From Candidatus Saccharimonadota bacterium (GTDB lineage Bacteria; Patescibacteria; Saccharimonadia; Saccharimonadales; Nanosyncoccaceae): a stretch of 17,481 nucleotides of DNA. Below are positions 14,740 through 17,481 of this stretch, in pieces; position 1 is the stretch's first letter, and the number at the start of each line of letters is the position of its first letter. The stretch is from positions 1-17,481 of the forward strand of contig JAFROU010000060.1 of the NCBI GenBank assembly GCA_017429465.1, read 5' to 3'. The notes under the pieces are model-generated. The model was not told where the DNA came from. It ran no database searches and was given only the letters and a program-made list of their open reading frames with translations. The position numbers and the translations under genes are program-made.

Positions 14740-14748
14740 TGTTAGAAT
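14740..14748 (+). promoter_or_regulatory. putative extended -10 promoter of the PgeF-like gene
   Basis: TGT-TAGAAT (14740-14748) ends eight bases before the ATG at 14757. The transcript would start within 0-3 nt of the ATG. AAAGGGA between them resembles a ribosome binding site, but would lie upstream of or at the transcription start, so the choice of mechanism is open. Confidence 0.5.
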
Positions 14749-14756
14749 GAAAGGGA

Positions 14757-15428
14757 ATGAAAAAGCTAAGTTTTTGCGAAAAGGTACAAATTGCTATCAG
14801 TGACCGAAGCGATGGCAATATGCGAGTCTATGGCGACGATGAGCCAGCTATCATTGCTAATCAATCTATCTTAGCGGATGCCCTAGGAGCTGAATCAATT
14901 GCAAGGCTACGCACCATTTATGAAAATCGCCAGGTTTTTACCGACTATAAAGAAGTCACCAGTAATAATCTATCCGAGTTTCTACATACTCAGCCAGAAT
15001 CAAAAATTACAGTTTCCGATGGCCTAGTGACGAGATTAGAAAAAGTCGGGCTATTACTTCCGCTAGCAGATTGCATCGGTGCTGTTTTCTATCATCCAGC
15101 CACCAAAACTCTCGGACTACTTCATGCCGGACGTCATAATCTTGAGCAACACGGCGTTGAAAAATTTGTTAAATATCTTTGTGAAGAGCATGGATGTAAA
15201 GCGAGCGAGCTTGCAGTTTATTTTTCCCCTTGTGCCAGGAATTACCAAATCCACGGCCTTAATAATCAAGCTATGATTGAAGCGGCTAAAAATCAACTAG
15301 TCTCAAGCGGCGTTAATCTGGATAATCTAGAAGAAAGTAGAATTGACACCGTTACAAACCCAGACTACCCATCTAATTCAACAGGAGATACCACTGAGCG
15401 TTTTGCTATTCTAGTTATGCTCGGTTAG
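14757..15428 (+). CDS. PgeF/YfiH-like (laccase-domain) protein with an altered first metal ligand
   Basis: The family includes polyphenol oxidases, purine nucleoside phosphorylases/adenosine deaminases (LACC1-like) and the peptidoglycan editing factor PgeF. Of the three conserved metal/catalytic residues, Cys106 (PLADCIGAVFYHP) and His123 (LGLLHAGRHN) are visible. The position expected to hold the first His, usually in a QVH motif, reads QVF (59-61). The family tryptophan in HAGWRG is also changed (HAGRHN). The 223-residue length is at the low end. Start chosen by position of the extended -10 and by the MKK context. It is a lone gene; a secreted nuclease gene follows 28 bp later with its own promoter. 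A nucleoside-salvage role would match that neighbour, but is inference. Confidence 0.8.
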   Translation: MKKLSFCEKVQIAISDRSDGNMRVYGDDEPAIIANQSILADALGAESIARLRTIYENRQVFTDYKEVTSNNLSEFLHTQPESKITVSDGLVTRLEKVGLLLPLADCIGAVFYHPATKTLGLLHAGRHNLEQHGVEKFVKYLCEEHGCKASELAVYFSPCARNYQIHGLNNQAMIEAAKNQLVSSGVNLDNLEESRIDTVTNPDYPSNSTGDTTERFAILVMLG

Positions 15429-15441
15429 TCTTTGGTAGTTA

Positions 15442-15450
15442 TGCTACAAT
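15442..15450 (+). promoter_or_regulatory. extended -10 promoter of the secreted nuclease, leaderless geometry
   Basis: TGC-TACAAT (15442-15450), then six bases, then the ATG at 15457. No Shine-Dalgarno sequence is present. Same geometry as clpC, radA, ruvA and rnhB-yraN. Confidence 0.7.
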
Positions 15451-15456
15451 CAAAAC

Positions 15457-16200
15457 ATGTCTTCGAAGTATCAGTTTAGAAGGGTAATTACAGCTTTTCT
15501 AGCTGTAATGATTGTTTCCGCTTGGCTGATGCTAAACCCAAATAGCTACGATACGATTTTTACTAATCCAGCAACGAATGCCACAGACTATAACGCAATA
15601 GCCATTACTGAATATGACCCAAACGCTCCGCTTGCTGCCGAGATTCTGCACAAACTTGAAATTAAAGGCCGTGCGCCAAAAACTGGTTACGCTCGTGAAA
15701 AATTCTATACAGAATGGCCACTGATAAATGGCTGTAGTTTAAGACAACACATCATCAAACGCGAATTTGGCGAACATTTCACTTTGAACAAAGACAATTG
15801 TAATATTACTTCCGGAGAATATGACGAGCCTTATACCGGTGAGCACAAAACCTATCCAACTAGAGCAGATATAAACAATAATATTCAGATTGATCACGTA
15901 GTGGCACTTTCTGACGCTTGGCAAAAAGGTGCACAAAACCTCACCGCCGCCGAACGCTACGAGCTTGCCACCGACCCATTAAATCTATTAGCAGTTGATA
16001 GTACAGCTAACCAGAATAAATCAGACAGTGATGCTGCCACTTGGCTGCCAAGCAACAAAAGTTTTCGTTGTCAGTATGTTGCTAGACAAGTTTCCGTAAA
16101 ATATAAGTACCACCTTTGGGTCACTCAAGCTGAGTATGACACGATTGAGAAAATATTAGAGCACTGCCCAAGTGAGCCAGCTATAGGAATATCCCTCTAA
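15457..16200 (+). CDS. secreted or membrane-tethered HNH nuclease of the DUF1524 (GmrSD C-terminal-like) type
   Basis: A 247-residue protein with an N-terminal hydrophobic helix (about residues 9-26) that is a signal peptide or anchor. The nuclease core holds IQIDHVVALSDAW (144-155, with catalytic Asp146 and His147), DPLNLLAVDSTANQNKSD with Asn176 and Lys188, and AATWLPSNKSFRCQYVARQVSVKYKYHLW. These match secreted HNH/DUF1524 proteins that are widespread in Actinobacteria. Four cysteines (93, 115, 205, 237) suggest disulfides outside the membrane. The probable role is extracellular degradation of DNA or RNA for nucleotide uptake or attack on a host cell. Saccharibacteria live on actinobacterial hosts, so acquisition from a host is possible but unproven. 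Confidence 0.88.
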   Translation: MSSKYQFRRVITAFLAVMIVSAWLMLNPNSYDTIFTNPATNATDYNAIAITEYDPNAPLAAEILHKLEIKGRAPKTGYAREKFYTEWPLINGCSLRQHIIKREFGEHFTLNKDNCNITSGEYDEPYTGEHKTYPTRADINNNIQIDHVVALSDAWQKGAQNLTAAERYELATDPLNLLAVDSTANQNKSDSDAATWLPSNKSFRCQYVARQVSVKYKYHLWVTQAEYDTIEKILEHCPSEPAIGISL

Positions 16201-16216
16201 TTTTTAGAAAACGTAT

Positions 16217-16222
16217 TATAAT
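16217..16222 (+). promoter_or_regulatory. -10 box of the rhodanese-like gene, near-leaderless
   Basis: TATAAT followed by seven bases and the ATG at 16230. There is no clear -35 box or ribosome binding site. It favours the ATG at 16230 over the internal ATG at 16245. Confidence 0.55.
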
Positions 16223-16229
16223 TAATAAT

Positions 16230-16934
16230 ATGGGAAAAACTGATATGCATAACTTAAAATTTGCCGTCTCTGCGGCAATTGTTGCCTGCATTTGTATATT
16301 CTTTGCCGGCAAATGGTGGGGTGGTCAAAATAGCGGATTAGCCAAATTACCTGCTCCAGAAGTTAGCGAAGGCGAACGTGGCCAATTTGGTATTGATAAA
16401 AATATTAATGAGCTCACAATTGACAAATATCTCGGTCGTAGCGACAGTGTCTATCGCGACATGCGCATGCTAATCGACCCAGCACACTATGAGAAAATCA
16501 ATGGTGATTCCTATCTTTCTGGTTTTGTTAAAGGTTTTGAAGTCGTGCCATATCCATACTTAATCAATGTAGAAGGTTTGCCTGAAGTCGTCGGGGAATC
16601 ATACGCTGGTAATACCCTATTCTATAACGTAGACGGAAAACCAGTTGCTAATTACGAAGAATCCATGCAAATTCTCGAAGATCTCTTTCCAAAAGATAAA
16701 TACATTTTCTTGATGTGTGGCGGTGGTGGTTATGCTGGTATGACTAAGACCTTGCTCACTTCACTTGGTTGGGACGCTAAAAAGATTTATGTGGTGGGCG
16801 GGTATTGGACCTATACTGGTGAAAACGACGTTAAAATCAAATACGTAGAACAAGACGGTTCAACATCTTACGCCTTCTGGAAAGTCCCTTATCACGACAT
16901 TGATTTTAGTTCGCTTACTGGAGTTAGAGGGTGA
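16230..16934 (+). CDS. membrane-anchored rhodanese-like protein with an unusual active-site loop
   Basis: A 234-residue protein with an N-terminal membrane helix (about residues 10-28) and an extracytoplasmic domain. The C-terminal half looks like a rhodanese domain: MLIDPAHY (80-87) at the conserved LIDVR position, then the putative active-site loop in LMCGGGGYAGMTKTLLTSLGW, with Cys163 followed by four glycines, and VVGGYW (188-193) in the place of the usual GG-W. Normal rhodaneses have C-x4-R-[ST]; here the Arg is absent (CGGGGYAG). So it may bind persulfide or another thiol ligand rather than act as a sulfurtransferase. The stop overlaps the next start by four bases (GTGA), so it is coupled to the thioredoxin-like gene. 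This pair suggests envelope thiol chemistry. Confidence 0.72.
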   Translation: MGKTDMHNLKFAVSAAIVACICIFFAGKWWGGQNSGLAKLPAPEVSEGERGQFGIDKNINELTIDKYLGRSDSVYRDMRMLIDPAHYEKINGDSYLSGFVKGFEVVPYPYLINVEGLPEVVGESYAGNTLFYNVDGKPVANYEESMQILEDLFPKDKYIFLMCGGGGYAGMTKTLLTSLGWDAKKIYVVGGYWTYTGENDVKIKYVEQDGSTSYAFWKVPYHDIDFSSLTGVRG

Positions 16935-17142
16935 AGCTAAAGTCCAGTACTAAAAAGGGGATAATTGCTGCGGTCGTTATAGCCGTACTTGGTTTAAGCG
17001 TTTCCCTTGCTGTCTTATTCTTAAGTCCAAAACAATTTAAACTAAGCCCAGAATATTATGGCAGTAGCGAGCAAATTGAACTCACCAATGCGGAATATGA
17101 CCAACTAGTAGAAGCAAAAAAGTCTTTTGTTGTATTTATTGA
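16931..17142 (+). pseudogene. truncated membrane-anchored thioredoxin-like protein (cut by a chimeric junction)
   Basis: The GTG start overlaps the preceding stop codon (GTGA). The native part is about 70 residues: a basic N-terminus, a membrane helix (about residues 11-31), then SEQIELTNAEYDQLVEAKKS and FVVFID, which resembles the first beta-alpha-beta unit of a thioredoxin fold, just before the place where a CxxC or similar motif would come. At about 17143 the sequence changes character and the frame continues only by chance to 17401, in antisense to a penicillin-binding-protein fragment. The gene is therefore broken in this assembly, not necessarily in the organism. The thioredoxin assignment rests on a short match and the rhodanese-like neighbour. 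Confidence 0.6.
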
Positions 17143-17353
17143 CCTTGGTAAACGTCTCATTTGCCTCCCAATAGTCATTCAGATTGATGCTCGGATAGAT
17201 TGCCATCGCAATGATTTCCCCGGTCTTTGGATTCTCGACGAGAATGGTACCGCTGATCGCGTTGTTTTTCACGACGGTATCCTTGATTTTTTCTTCACAG
17301 ATCTGCTGGATCTTGCGATCGATCGTCAGCACGATCGAAGCTTCGTTCGGCAT
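17143..17353 (-). pseudogene. penicillin-binding protein (transpeptidase) fragment, likely foreign to this locus
   Basis: Read on the minus strand, about 70 residues match class B penicillin-binding proteins in the segment before the SxxK active site: ASIVLTIDRKIQQICEEKI, then SGTILVENPKTGEIIAMAIYPSINLNDYW. The upstream part of the gene and the catalytic domain are both missing. A stop lies 21 bases before the first Met of the fragment and translation past 17143 runs into the complement of the thioredoxin-like gene. The codon and base composition (rich in GATC, CGA, CCG) differs from the rest of the window. This is a piece of another gene joined here, most simply by a chimeric assembly or amplification event. 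Confidence 0.8.
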
Positions 17354-17365
17354 CCGTCGCAGCTG

Positions 17366-17481
17366 CGTGGATTATTCGATACCTTGCATCACGGAGAGTG
17401 ACGCGGCCAAAGCTTTCGTATTAGCCTTAAAAAAGAGGAAGCAAGGCGACTTCGGCGTCACTCCTTTATAATCCACGACTG
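17366..17481. other. window-end segment with a 10-bp inverted repeat, unassigned
   Basis: CGTGGATTAT (17366-17375) is repeated in inverted orientation at 17468-17477, five bases before the window end. The sequence between contains no gene that I recognise; a short plus-strand frame ends in GDFGVTPL and a stop at 17471. It does not continue the penicillin-binding-protein frame. It is probably a third fragment of the chimeric end. Confidence 0.5.

Noticed and set aside
17143..17401. C-terminal extension of the thioredoxin-like protein to a stop at 17401
   Set aside because: It is antisense to a clear penicillin-binding-protein segment; the open frame is fortuitous.
1..17481. CRISPR array, tRNA, rRNA, insertion sequence or prophage
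   Set aside because: No regularly spaced repeats, tRNA-like cloverleaf, rRNA motif, transposase or phage gene was seen on either strand.

Overview
The window is about 17.5 kb of gene-dense, AT-leaning bacterial DNA. UGA is used as a stop (cation transporter gene, rhodanese-like gene), so this is the standard code and not the UGA=Gly code of Gracilibacteria/Absconditabacteria. Small compact proteins, an RNase HII-YraN fusion, an acidic tail on ribosomal protein L19, many short membrane-anchored proteins and an actinobacterial-type secreted nuclease suggest a Candidate Phyla Radiation bacterium, most likely Saccharibacteria (TM7). That placement is inference, not proof.

Layout. 1-1790: end of glycolysis, with the C-terminal part of pyruvate kinase and a short phosphoglycerate kinase. 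1811-5874: a proteostasis unit under a perfect CIRCE (HrcA) operator, clpC - membrane-anchored HExxH metalloprotease - clpP, tightly packed. 5906-8796: DNA repair and recombination, radA-ruvC (1-nt overlap), a small secreted/membrane acidic protein, then ruvA. 8868-9359: rplS (L19), carrying a 1-nt frameshift in the sequence as given, and its terminator. 9388-10359: rnhB fused to yraN. 10391-11719 (minus strand): ychF and a two-TM small protein. 11826-14270: a zinc-ribbon protein behind a 26-bp palindrome, a CDF metal exporter with Mn-type residues, a His-rich repeat protein and a single-TM protein. 14272-14679 (minus): Nudix hydrolase. 14757-17142: PgeF/YfiH-like protein, secreted DUF1524/HNH nuclease, membrane-anchored rhodanese-like protein and a truncated thioredoxin-like membrane protein. 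From about 17143 to the end the sequence changes composition and encodes an antisense fragment of a penicillin-binding protein; this looks like a chimeric join, not native context.

The most striking global feature is the start-site architecture. At least five genes (clpC, radA, ruvA, rnhB-yraN, DUF1524 nuclease) have a -10 hexamer followed by exactly six bases and then ATG, which would put the transcription start on the A of the start codon (leaderless mRNAs). Three more (pgk, pgeF-like, rhodanese-like) have spacings of 7-8. Other genes, several of them membrane or secreted proteins, have normal leaders with strong AAGGAG-type ribosome binding sites. In clpC the CIRCE operator, the -35 box and the leaderless start are superimposed in 47 bp.
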